NCBI GenBank assembly: GCA_963815045.1
Contig: CAWFET010000004.1
Location: forward strand, 186,001-250,000
DNA length: 64,000 bases
Direction: 5' to 3'
Source of the DNA: DASUPK01 sp963815045
Lineage (GTDB): Bacteria > Actinomycetota > Thermoleophilia > Solirubrobacterales > 70-9
Shown: in pieces, positions 16,549 to 24,940 of the stretch
Numbering within the stretch: the first letter of the stretch is position 1
Layout: every line of letters starts with the position of its first letter
The notes under the pieces: model-generated
The model's input: the letters and a program-made list of their open reading frames with translations, nothing else
Told to the model about the DNA's origin: nothing
Database searches by the model: none
Program-made: the position numbers and the translations under genes

Positions 16549-17964
16549 TCAGGGCTCGAGCAGCGGCGCCAGGCTCAAATCGGGGGCGAGATTGCGAACG
16601 CGTGCGTCGACTCCCTTGCCGGAGTCTATGGCCTCCAGCAGGGCCTGAGCGTGGGCCGTCGCCCGCGTGTACGGGTAGTCGCCGGCCTGCCCGCGGTGAT
16701 CCATGAAGGCCCAGTCGCTCGACTGGAGGGCGAGGAGCTCGCGGGCCGCCCGGCACGCCGCCTCGGGCTCCAGGCCGCCCGTGCCGAGGGCCCTCAGAAG
16801 CCGGAGCTCGGACCGCCGTGTGGCCCAGACCAGGTCGGATACCGCCGGGGAGTCCCACGTCTCAAGGCTCTTTCCCTCCCCCCAGCTCGACTCGCCGATC
16901 GCCCGCTCCTCGGGGTCGTGCTCACGGAGCGCCTCGGGCAGCGTCAACAGGCGAACTCCCTCCGCCTCAGCCCCCCGCAGGACCTCGCGAAGCCAGATGG
17001 GACCCTCGGCCCACCAATGGCCGAGCAACTCGGTGTCGATCGCGAAGACGCACAGTCCCTGCGTGCCGCCCTCGGACCGGTGCTGCTCGAGGCGGTCGCG
17101 CACCGCACCCAGGAAGGTTGACGCGTGCTCGCTGGCGCGGTCCGCGGCGGCGGCCGGGTCGTATGGCTCTCCCGAGATCGACCAGAGACGCATCCCGTTC
17201 GGCGAGAGGCGGTGGTACTCGAGATAGCTGGGGTCCGAGGGATAGCCGCGCTCGGACCAGACGAGCTCGACGGTCGGCCAGTCGATCGTGAAGCCCACCG
17301 GGCCACCCGGTAGCCGCACCGGCGTCAACGCGGACGTGCCGTCCTCTCGCGCGCTCTGATCAAGGCAGGTGTAGGCGAGCGCACGCTCGGCGAGGATCGC
17401 CTCCAGCCCCGGCACGTAGGCGCACTCGGGCAGCCAGAAGCCCTCAGCGGCCGCGCCGAACCGGCGCTCGTGAGAGCGCAGTCCGGCATCCACCTGGAGA
17501 CGGCGCCCCGCCTGCGTCGCGAGCTTGGGCAGGACAGCGTGGGTCGCCGCGGATGGGATCAGCACGACCCGGCCGGAGTCGGCCGCCTCCTGGAAAGCCG
17601 CCAGGGGGTGCTCCTCCAGGCTCTCAAGCCGTTCGATCGCGTGCGCGTACAGGCGGATGTTGGCCTCGGCCGCGGGCTGCAGGTCCGCCTCGCTCTCGGT
17701 CGCGTCCCGGGTGGCGGCCTCCACCCGGTGCTCGGCCAGAAACGCGCGCGTCCTCTCCCCCACCCCATCGGCCTCGAGTTGGTCGGCGAGCACCGGGGTG
17801 ATCGTCATGGTGAGCCGCTCGGCAACCTCGAGCACCGGCAGATGCGAGCGCGCGAATGCCTCGAAGAGCCATTCCTCGCCGAACGGATAGGTCCCGAAGC
17901 CCTCGACGTAGGGCATGTGCGAGTGGAGGACGATCGCCAGGTCGCCAACGGTGCGGTCGGCCAT
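16549..17964 (-). CDS. GH57 1,4-alpha-glucan branching enzyme (DUF1957 type)
   Basis: A 471-residue GH57 enzyme with HSHMPY near the N-terminus (14-19). The nucleophile Glu180 is in GFWLPECAYVPGLE and the acid/base Asp310 in FAIDTELLGHWW, as in archaeal and Thermus GH57 branching enzymes. The C-terminal helical domain carries the Trp/aromatic-rich SDWAFMDHRGQAGDYPYTR, a signature of the branching subgroup. It introduces alpha-1,6 branches. It lies 5 bp after the methyltransferase and 11 bp before GT4. Start at ATG 17964; the longer frame shadows the methyltransferase. Confidence 0.92.
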   Translation of the reverse strand: MADRTVGDLAIVLHSHMPYVEGFGTYPFGEEWLFEAFARSHLPVLEVAERLTMTITPVLADQLEADGVGERTRAFLAEHRVEAATRDATESEADLQPAAEANIRLYAHAIERLESLEEHPLAAFQEAADSGRVVLIPSAATHAVLPKLATQAGRRLQVDAGLRSHERRFGAAAEGFWLPECAYVPGLEAILAERALAYTCLDQSAREDGTSALTPVRLPGGPVGFTIDWPTVELVWSERGYPSDPSYLEYHRLSPNGMRLWSISGEPYDPAAAADRASEHASTFLGAVRDRLEQHRSEGGTQGLCVFAIDTELLGHWWAEGPIWLREVLRGAEAEGVRLLTLPEALREHDPEERAIGESSWGEGKSLETWDSPAVSDLVWATRRSELRLLRALGTGGLEPEAACRAARELLALQSSDWAFMDHRGQAGDYPYTRATAHAQALLEAIDSGKGVDARVRNLAPDLSLAPLLEP

Positions 17965-17969
17965 GGAGC

Positions 17970-18731
17970 TCAGGAGCGACAGACGGCGAGGAAGTCGAGC
18001 GCCCGCTCGAGCGGGTCCTGCCGCAGCTGGAAGTCGCCGGCGCTGATCGCCGGGATGAAGCGGTCGTAGAACGGCTTGGTGAGGTGGAGAGCGGGATGAA
18101 TCCGGTCCCAGCCCGCCTTGATCGCCAGTTCGTGCACGCGCAGCTTGCGGGCGTGAAACAGGCCGAGCAGCTCGACGCTCGCGAAATGGGGCTCGAGCAG
18201 CCCGCGGTACTGGCCGGCGTCGTACTCGCGGAGGTGCCAGGGGTTGTCCGACTTCTCGGCGCCCGGCGGGGCGAGGGTGAGGCGGTTCGGCGTCGAGATG
18301 TAGGCGACCGGCGCGATCCGTGAGATCGTCTCGACCAGCTTCTCGGGCTCGTGGATGTGCTCGATCGTCTGGAGGAAGACGACGGCGTCCACCTCCTGAT
18401 CGAAGTCCTCGACCAGACCGCGGTGGAAGCTCAGGTTGGGCCGGCCGTAGCGGGCGCTTGCGTGCTCGAACGCGTCGGGATTGGCGTCGACGCCGGTTAC
18501 CTCGGCGGCGGTCCGGGCCAGGATGTCGGAGCCGTAGCCCTCGCCACAGGCGAGGTCCACGACGCGCAGTCCCGCGCACCGCTCCGCGATCCACTCATAG
18601 ACGGCGACGTGGCGCCGGTACCAGTAGTTCTCCTCGGGAACGTCGGGGAGGGTGCGCTCGCCGGTCAACTCGAGCGGTGGAACTCCCGCAGGCTGGTCGG
18701 CCTGGAGGTAGGTCTGATCGGCTTCTCCCAT
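17970..18731 (-). CDS. Class I SAM methyltransferase at head of glucan operon
   Basis: A 253-residue methyltransferase. SAM motif I is VVDLACGEGYGS (57-68), the acidic residue is VDAN (81-84), and post-motif VVFLQTIEHIHEPEKLV carries the usual EH pair; ISTPNRLTL follows. Such proteins modify sugars or small molecules. Gene order (methyltransferase, GH57, GT4, small membrane protein, all within 11 bp or overlapping) suggests a methylated or capped alpha-glucan, an inference by analogy with mycobacterial methylglucose polysaccharides. Divergent from the ABC exporter. Confidence 0.8.
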   Translation of the reverse strand: MGEADQTYLQADQPAGVPPLELTGERTLPDVPEENYWYRRHVAVYEWIAERCAGLRVVDLACGEGYGSDILARTAAEVTGVDANPDAFEHASARYGRPNLSFHRGLVEDFDQEVDAVVFLQTIEHIHEPEKLVETISRIAPVAYISTPNRLTLAPPGAEKSDNPWHLREYDAGQYRGLLEPHFASVELLGLFHARKLRVHELAIKAGWDRIHPALHLTKPFYDRFIPAISAGDFQLRQDPLERALDFLAVCRS

Positions 18732-18842
18732 CGCCGGGAAGGTAGGGACTACAGGCTTTTCGTAGAGTGCGGATACGGCCGCGAGCGATGAGTTTCGGCC
18801 GGCGGTCCGGTCATTGACGGGGAAACCAAGGACGGATGCAAG

Positions 18843-19865
18843 TTGGCTGAGAACAACGGGAAAACCCCTGCCATTGAAGCGAGAGAGCTGACCCGCACCT
18901 TCAAGGGCGGGATCGAGGCGGTGCGCGGGGTCGACCTTCGGGTTGGCGAGGGCGAGATCTTCGGATTCCTCGGGCCGAACGGCGCGGGCAAGTCGACGAC
19001 CGTGCGGATGCTCTGCACGCTGCTCCCCCCGACGGCGGGAAGCGCCTCGGTGGCCGGTCACGACGTGGTCACTGATGGCGACGAGGTGCGGCGGAGCATC
19101 GGGGTAGCGCTGCAGGAGATCGGGCTGGATCCGGTCCAGACGGGCCGGGAGCTGCTCGAGCTCCAGTGCGGCCTCTACGGGATCACGGGCGCCGCGGGTC
19201 GCGATCGGGCCAACGAGCTGCTCGAGCTGGTCGGCCTGACCGACGCCGCGGACCGGCGCACCAAGACCTACTCCGGCGGGATGAAGCGGCGCCTGGATCT
19301 CGCCAGCGCGCTCGTCCACCGGCCCAAGGTGCTCTTCCTCGACGAGCCGACCACCGGGCTTGATCCGGCCTCCCGGCTGACCGTCTGGGAGGAGGTCCGC
19401 AGCATCAACGAAACGGGCACGACGATCTTCCTGACGACGCAGTATCTGGAGGAGGCCGACGAGCTCTGCGAGCGGCTGGCGATCATCGACCACGGCGACA
19501 TCGTCGCCGAGGGCACGCCCGAGAAGCTCAAGGGCGATCTCGGGAACGACGTCGTCACCGTCGACCTCAAGGGCGCCGATCCCGACAAGACGCAGGAGGC
19601 GATCGGCGAGCTGCCCGGCCTGGAGCGAGTCGTTCCGGCCGAGAACGCGCTCGCGCTCTATGTCGAGGACGGCGCAGCCTCGATCGCCGCGATCGTCGGG
19701 CGCCTGCATGGGGCCGGCGTCGATGTCGGCGCGATCGCTGTCGACCAGCCCTCGCTGGACGATGTCTTCCTGGAGGCCACCGGGCGGCGGCTCGAGGGTG
19801 CCGGCGAGGCGGAGGATGTGGGCGCCGAGCAGGACGAGGCCGCGGCACGGGCGGTGGCGCCATGA
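18843..19865 (+). CDS. ABC transporter ATP-binding protein (DrrA-like)
   Basis: A 340-residue ATPase of the DrrA/daunorubicin-resistance class. Walker A is GPNGAGKST, the signature YSGGMKRRL, Walker B VLFLDEPTTGLD, with a Gln/His loop and a C-terminal regulatory domain of about 100 residues after 225. It begins with TTG; no in-frame ATG lies nearby. It pairs with the permease by a 4-bp ATGA overlap. Such exporters move lipids, antibiotics or cell-wall glycolipids. Confidence 0.92.
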   Translation: MAENNGKTPAIEARELTRTFKGGIEAVRGVDLRVGEGEIFGFLGPNGAGKSTTVRMLCTLLPPTAGSASVAGHDVVTDGDEVRRSIGVALQEIGLDPVQTGRELLELQCGLYGITGAAGRDRANELLELVGLTDAADRRTKTYSGGMKRRLDLASALVHRPKVLFLDEPTTGLDPASRLTVWEEVRSINETGTTIFLTTQYLEEADELCERLAIIDHGDIVAEGTPEKLKGDLGNDVVTVDLKGADPDKTQEAIGELPGLERVVPAENALALYVEDGAASIAAIVGRLHGAGVDVGAIAVDQPSLDDVFLEATGRRLEGAGEAEDVGAEQDEAAARAVAP

Positions 19866-20623
19866 CTGAGGTGCTGCTGCTCGGACGGCGCGCGGTGCGG
19901 GAGGTCGTCCGCTATCCGGAGGCCACGATCCCGACGCTGTTCATCCCGCTCTTCTTCCTCGCGGTCAACATCGGCCAGGTCCAGACGACGTTCAACGCGA
20001 ACACCGCGCCCTGGCTGAACGGCCAGAGTTACGTCGCCTTCCAGATGCCGGTCTCGCTGATGTTCGCCGTTGCCACCGCCACCACGGGGCTCGCTCTCGT
20101 CACCGAGATCGACAGCGGCTATTTCGACAAGTTGCTGGTCGCGCCGATCCGCCGCACCTCGCTGATCCTGGGCCGCCTCGGCGCCGACCTCGTTCGCGGG
20201 CTCGCGGCGTCCACGGTCGTGATGCTCTTCGGGATCGTCGTCTTCGGCGCCCGCGTCGAGGCGGGGGTGCTCGGCGCCATCCTGGCCGTCCTCCTCGCGG
20301 CACTTTTCGGAGTGGCCTACGCCGGCTTCGGGATCCTCGTCGCGCTCAAGACCCGGAACGTCCAGGCGACGAACACCAGCTTCCTGCTCTTCTTTCCCCT
20401 GCTCTTCCTGACCCCGAACTTCGTGCCCTTCGACCGGCTCTCGCCATTGATGGAGACGCTGGCGCGGATCAATCCGGTGAGCTACGTGATCGTCGGCATC
20501 CGGTCGCTGATCATCGACGGATGGGTCGTGGACAAGCTTCTCGTCTGCCTCGGGGTGATCCTGGTGATGGGCGTGGTGCTCATCGGTCTCTCTTTGCGCG
20601 CGATCAGGACGTACGACAGGTAG
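19862..20623 (+). CDS. ABC-2 type transporter permease (DrrB-like)
   Basis: A 253-residue membrane protein with six predicted helices, including TIPTLFIPLFFLAVNI, SLMFAVATATTGLALVTEI and LLVCLGVILVMGVVLIGLSL. The LLVAPIRRTSLILGR loop is typical of ABC-2 permeases. Overlaps the ATPase gene by 4 bp and should form the homodimeric exporter with it. Substrate unknown. Confidence 0.92.
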   Translation: MTEVLLLGRRAVREVVRYPEATIPTLFIPLFFLAVNIGQVQTTFNANTAPWLNGQSYVAFQMPVSLMFAVATATTGLALVTEIDSGYFDKLLVAPIRRTSLILGRLGADLVRGLAASTVVMLFGIVVFGARVEAGVLGAILAVLLAALFGVAYAGFGILVALKTRNVQATNTSFLLFFPLLFLTPNFVPFDRLSPLMETLARINPVSYVIVGIRSLIIDGWVVDKLLVCLGVILVMGVVLIGLSLRAIRTYDR

Positions 20624-20660
20624 CTCGCCCCGGGACCGAGCGGGGCTACGATCCCGCGTC

Positions 20661-21569
20661 ATGCCGGCGCCCACAACCCCGGAGCGAATCAAGGAGGTCA
20701 ACGAGCGCTACCACGACGTGGCGGCGTCCTCGTACGACGCCAAGTGGGGCATCGACTTCGGCGACATCGGTCAGGAGCAGGTGACGCGCAAGCTGCGCAA
20801 GGCTCTGGGCCATTGGCCGCAGGCGCCATTCGGCGATGCGCTCGAGATCGGCGCCGGGACCGGCTACTTCTCGCTCAATCTGCTGCAGGCTGGCACGATC
20901 GAGCGGGCCACGGCGACGGATATCTCGCCCGGGATGCTCGCCACGCTCGAGGCGAATGCGGGGCGGCTGGGCCTGGAGGTGAACACCGCCGCGGCGGAAG
21001 CGGAGACGCTGCCGTTCGCGGACGAGAGCTTCGATCTCGTCTTCGGGCATGCGGTGCTTCACCACATCCCGGATCTGCACCAGGCGTTCTCGGAGTTCGC
21101 GCGGGTGCTGCGCCCGGGCGGGACCGTGGCGTTCTGCGGCGAGCCTTCCAGGTACGGCGACTTCCTCGCGGCCATTCCGAAGCGCACCGCGCTGCTCACA
21201 GCCCCGCTCTGGAGGCGGATGGTCGGCGCCTCCGCGCGCGACTACGAGGCCGAGGCGGAGCAACACCGGCACGATCTCGAGCCCGAGGTGGACGTGCACG
21301 CCTTCTCGCCCGGCGATCTGCGGCGCTTCTGCGCGGAAGGCGGGTTCGCCGACGTCAGGGTGAAGGGCGAGGAGCTGCTCGCCTCGATCCACGGCTGGAC
21401 GGTGAGGACACTCGAGGCGAGCGCGGAGCCGGACGAGGTGCCCTGGGGATGGCGGCGATTCGCCTTCCGGAGCTATCTGGCCCTGCAGCGGGTGGACAAC
21501 CAGGTGCTTGAACCGAGGCTGCCGCCACAGCTCTTCTACAACCTGCTCGTCTCGGCCCGCCTTCCCTAG
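20661..21569 (+). CDS. Class I SAM methyltransferase
   Basis: A 302-residue methyltransferase. SAM motif I is ALEIGAGTGYFSLNLL, followed by ATDISPGML, FDLVFGHAVLHHIPDL and VLRPGGTVAF, all canonical for the UbiE/Methyltransf_11 type. The C-terminal 110 residues form an extra lid with no recognised family. Follows the exporter by 37 bp on the same strand and may act on its substrate. It overlaps the next, opposite gene by 4 bp. Confidence 0.85.
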   Translation: MPAPTTPERIKEVNERYHDVAASSYDAKWGIDFGDIGQEQVTRKLRKALGHWPQAPFGDALEIGAGTGYFSLNLLQAGTIERATATDISPGMLATLEANAGRLGLEVNTAAAEAETLPFADESFDLVFGHAVLHHIPDLHQAFSEFARVLRPGGTVAFCGEPSRYGDFLAAIPKRTALLTAPLWRRMVGASARDYEAEAEQHRHDLEPEVDVHAFSPGDLRRFCAEGGFADVRVKGEELLASIHGWTVRTLEASAEPDEVPWGWRRFAFRSYLALQRVDNQVLEPRLPPQLFYNLLVSARLP

Positions 21570-21826
21570 CCGAGCTTGCGGATCACCCTCCACGCCTGAT
21601 CGGCGGCCAGCAGAATCAGGATGACTCCGAGCGCGAGGGCGAGGAGGGCCCAGCTCGTGCCCGGCTGCAGGCCGAACGCGCCCGCGAGAATCATCGAGGC
21701 ACCCCAGAGGGTGGCCACGATGGCCGCCATCAGCTTGCCGAGCAGCGCCATGTAGCTCTCGTCGCGCTCGTCCAGGCTGGCCGCGCTGCGGACGATGCCG
21801 GTGCGCTCGGTCGTCGGTTTCTGCAT
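21566..21826 (-). CDS. Small membrane protein
   Basis: An 86-residue protein with a polar N-terminal segment (to about 28) and two hydrophobic helices (about 31-50 and 58-75), then VIRKLG. No family recognised. Converges on the methyltransferase end. Confidence 0.6.
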   Translation of the reverse strand: MQKPTTERTGIVRSAASLDERDESYMALLGKLMAAIVATLWGASMILAGAFGLQPGTSWALLALALGVILILLAADQAWRVIRKLG

Positions 21827-21876
21827 GGCCCAAGGATGGCGATCGGAGGGTCCCCGACCGCCGCCTTGGCCGAATG

Positions 21877-22203
21877 TCAGCCGCGTCCGCCGGGCTCTTC
21901 GTCGACGTTGCGGTCGGCCCAGGGAATGGCCTCGAGCCGTCCGTCCGGGATCGGCTCGCCGCTCACCACTGACTTGCCGTAGGTCCCGTCCTCGATTCGC
22001 TGCTCGGCACGACCGATCTCCTCGAGCATCCGGCGGAGATCCTCGACCAGGGCGCTGTCCGTGCTCGCCTGCTCGAGGTCGTTCGCCTCGTCGCCGGAGT
22101 CCTCGGGCTCACTGGAGGTGTCGGGCTGCTCGTGCTCTGAGAGCTCGCCCTCGATGCGAGCCCGCTCCTCGGCGAGCCGCTGCTGTGCGCGTTCGGCGTC
22201 CAT
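21877..22203 (-). CDS. DksA/TraR-like protein lacking the zinc-finger cysteines
   Basis: A 108-residue acidic protein. After a coiled-coil segment (45-70), the end follows the DksA/TraR C4 pattern (IEDGTYG...SGEPIPDGRLEAIPWA), but all four cysteines are missing: Ser78 and Ser81 replace the first pair, and DRNVDEEP stands in place of the second. Family members act in the RNA polymerase secondary channel; without zinc this one may be regulatory in a different way. 9 bp before the next gene. Confidence 0.72.
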   Translation of the reverse strand: MDAERAQQRLAEERARIEGELSEHEQPDTSSEPEDSGDEANDLEQASTDSALVEDLRRMLEEIGRAEQRIEDGTYGKSVVSGEPIPDGRLEAIPWADRNVDEEPGGRG

Positions 22204-22212
22204 GGGGGGATC

Positions 22213-23052
22213 CTATTGGGCGCGGGCGTTTAGTAGCCGGCGCAGGGTGCGAGCGACCTCGGTTGGCCCGGTGGTGACTTGCCGCCAAGTGAAGCGGATG
22301 ACGTCGTAGCCGAGCCCTTTGAGTTCGACGTCGCGTGCTCGGTCGGCTTCGAAGGCAGCGCGGCCGGAGTGCGCCCGATATCCGTCGAGCTCGACTACGA
22401 GACGAGCCGGCGTCCAGAGGAAGTCCACGACGTGGGAGCGGACTCGGACGTTCACCCCCGGCTGGGGAAGGCGGTGGCGGCGCAGGAGGGCCAGGAAGCG
22501 GGCTTCGAGCTCGCTGCGCGTGTGATCAGGATCAAGCCCCGCGCCGATCGGCAACCCGAGGTACTCCGCCTGCCTGAGTGCGGCAGCAAACTGCGGCTGG
22601 GGAAGGAGGCGGCGGAGGTCCACCAGGGTTCGGGATGGGGTCGTGACGGGGATGACCTCCGGGCGGATTACTTCGCTGGGGAAGAGGGTCTGGGACCGAT
22701 GCACGCGGATTCCCTCACGGCTCCGTCCGGCATGCGGAACCGTGACATGCACCAAACCCCCCTGGGGTAGGAGCTGCCAAAGCGCGGCGGCGCTGGCGTG
22801 ACTGAGTACGGCGTCGGGACCGCATGCGAGCACCGCCGCCATCCATTTTCCTTTCTCGCTGAGGCCACGGTGTCCGACGGCGTACACACCGCGATGAATG
22901 CGGTGCAAGCGTTGCATGCTTGCGCGGGTCCTCCGGCCCCGTTCGTGGATGCCCGCTTCTTCGAGCTGACCGAGTGAGACAACGCCGTGCTGGTTGGCCG
23001 CAAGTCGGGCGATGAAGGCGTCAGGATGATCGTTGGTGAATTTCCGTCCCAC
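22213..23052 (-). CDS. AbiEi-like HTH plus DUF559-like nuclease-fold protein (copy 1)
   Basis: A 279-residue protein. Residues 10-80 look like the AbiEi antitoxin-type winged helix (AANQHGVVSLGQLEEAGI, HRIHRGVYAVGH). The C-terminal part (190-279) has the DUF559/Vsr-like layout: SELEARFLALLRRHRLP, then VVDFLWTPARLVVELDGYRAHSGR and RARDVELKGLGYDVIRFTW. The Asp/Glu residues (VDFLW, VELDG) fit a PD-(D/E)XK core. No AbiEii-type toxin is next to it. Homologous to the gene at 55496. GTG start. Function unknown; the term antitoxin here describes the fold only. Confidence 0.72.
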   Translation of the reverse strand: MGRKFTNDHPDAFIARLAANQHGVVSLGQLEEAGIHERGRRTRASMQRLHRIHRGVYAVGHRGLSEKGKWMAAVLACGPDAVLSHASAAALWQLLPQGGLVHVTVPHAGRSREGIRVHRSQTLFPSEVIRPEVIPVTTPSRTLVDLRRLLPQPQFAAALRQAEYLGLPIGAGLDPDHTRSELEARFLALLRRHRLPQPGVNVRVRSHVVDFLWTPARLVVELDGYRAHSGRAAFEADRARDVELKGLGYDVIRFTWRQVTTGPTEVARTLRRLLNARAQ

Positions 23053-23161
23053 GGGGGACGGTAAGTCGCCAACGCCCCGAATCTCGCCCCTTCATCGCGG
23101 GTTTTCGTGCCTGCGCCCGGCAGATCCCGCCCCCTTCCCCAGCCGGTGGTGAAGTTCGCTC

Positions 23162-24886
23162 CTACCCGAACGTGAACGCGTAGCCCTTGATCCCCGGATC
23201 GAAGATCAGCGACAGGCGGTGCTGCGAGACCGCTGGGAGGTCAACCAGGCGGTAGAGCCTCTCCGCCTGAACCGTCGCCCGCCCGTTGCGCACGTCGGCT
23301 CCGGCGAGCTTCGCGGGGATCGGCTTGCCATCGAGGAGGACCTGGACGTGGCGGGCCTGGTCCGGCGAGCCCAGCACCAGGTAGACCCGGCGTGCGTTGA
23401 ACTCCGTGTCGATCTCCGCCCCTTCCCCGGCCGTGGCGTCCTCGTCCGTGATTCCCCAGTTGCCGGCGTAGGCGAACTGGTTGACGGAGAGGGGACCGGC
23501 AGCCGCGCCGAAGTCCTGATCGCCGGAATGGACCGGGGTGACCCAGCCCATGGCCCTGGCCGCGCCGAGGTATGTCTCGGGAGTCGTGGTACCCGCGGAC
23601 GGGGCCTGCGCCGCAGCCCGCGCGCCCGACCCGAGGCTCCCGTGGCCGGCATCCTGAAGCAGCGTCCTGATCGCCCGCTCGGTCTCGGCGTAATCGCCCT
23701 CCCCGAAGTGGGCCTCACGGACGTTGCCCTGGGCATCGACGAGGTAGTCGGCTGGCCAGTACTGGTTGCCCCACGCGTCCCAGGTGGCCAGGTCGTTGTC
23801 CTGGACCACGGGGTAGGTGAGGTGGTTCTGACGGATTGCCGCCGCGACGTTCGAGGAGTCCTTCTCGAACGGGAACTCCGGCGAGTGGACCCCCACGACG
23901 GTGAAGCCCTGGCGCCCATAGCGCTGTTGCCATGCCTCCAGGTACGGCAGCGTGCGGATGCAGTTGATGCAGGTGTAGGTCCAGAAGTCGATCAGGACGA
24001 CCTTGCCGCGCAGGTCGCTCATCGAGAGCGATTCGCCGCCCGGCGTGTTGAACCAGTCCTGGGTCCCCGTGAAGTCGGGGGCCTGCCCATAGGTCTGCAG
24101 GCTGACGGGCTGGTTCAGCTCGTTCGCCGGCACCACCGGTGTCCCGTGCTGGCTCACCTTGGCCAGTGGCGTGGAGATCGCCTTGCTCTTCTCGATGCTC
24201 TCCGTCGGATTGACCAGGAACCGAGGCAGGGCGCTGGCGATCTCGGTCTGGAAGCGCACGTCCAGATTCGCGCTCATCGCGATCGCGACGAGCACCATCA
24301 CCGCGCCCATGGCCATCTGCACCCGCCCGCGCACGGGATTGAGCCGCTGTGTCAGCCGCCTGCCCCCGAGCAGCAACAGGTACAGCACGATCGCCGAGCC
24401 GACCGCATAGGAGAGCGCGACCGCGAGGCGCCCGGCCGTGAAGTCCTGCGCGGCCGAGACGACGATCACGCCGGCCAGGATCGGGCCCGCGCAGGGCGCG
24501 TAGACCAGACCCAGGCTCGCCCCCACCACCAGACCGGAGCCGAAGCCGTCGCCGTGAAAGCGAGCCGGCCCGGGCGCCAGACCACTGGCGAACGCTTCGA
24601 TCCGGTCGCCGATCGGCGGGATCAGCAGGGAGATGCCGAAGACGAAGAGGACCGCAATCGCCAGGTCGCGAGCGAAGCCGTTCGGAAGCCCGAGCGCGTT
24701 GATCACGTAGACCAGCGCGACCGTTGCGAAGGTGAAGGAGATCGCGAGCCCGGTGACCACGCCCAGCGGCCGCCGCCGGTCGCCGGTGACTCCCGCGGCG
24801 AGCACGGCGGGCAGGATCGGCAGCACGCAAGGCGACAGGGCGGTGCCCGCCCCGGCCACGAACGCGAACAGCATCAGCAGCGCCAT
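23162..24886 (-). CDS. dipZ: DipZ-like CcdA-thioredoxin fusion
   Basis: A 574-residue integral membrane thiol-disulfide protein. The CcdA part (1-215) has its redox cysteines at Cys20 (SPCVLPILP) and Cys132 (YAPCAGP) within six helices. An extracellular TlpA/thioredoxin-like domain has the CINC active site (Cys306, Cys309, in FWTYTCINCI). A C-terminal beta domain (about 440-574) resembles the carbohydrate-binding-like module of mycobacterial DipZ. It should carry reducing power from cytosol to the outer face of the membrane. Domain order matches the M. tuberculosis protein, although it is shorter. Confidence 0.92.
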   Translation of the reverse strand: MALLMLFAFVAGAGTALSPCVLPILPAVLAAGVTGDRRRPLGVVTGLAISFTFATVALVYVINALGLPNGFARDLAIAVLFVFGISLLIPPIGDRIEAFASGLAPGPARFHGDGFGSGLVVGASLGLVYAPCAGPILAGVIVVSAAQDFTAGRLAVALSYAVGSAIVLYLLLLGGRRLTQRLNPVRGRVQMAMGAVMVLVAIAMSANLDVRFQTEIASALPRFLVNPTESIEKSKAISTPLAKVSQHGTPVVPANELNQPVSLQTYGQAPDFTGTQDWFNTPGGESLSMSDLRGKVVLIDFWTYTCINCIRTLPYLEAWQQRYGRQGFTVVGVHSPEFPFEKDSSNVAAAIRQNHLTYPVVQDNDLATWDAWGNQYWPADYLVDAQGNVREAHFGEGDYAETERAIRTLLQDAGHGSLGSGARAAAQAPSAGTTTPETYLGAARAMGWVTPVHSGDQDFGAAAGPLSVNQFAYAGNWGITDEDATAGEGAEIDTEFNARRVYLVLGSPDQARHVQVLLDGKPIPAKLAGADVRNGRATVQAERLYRLVDLPAVSQHRLSLIFDPGIKGYAFTFG

Positions 24887-24940
24887 CGTTCTCCAGACTC
24901 GGACATCGACCCAGCGTTACGCCGAGTCGTTACGCGCGGA

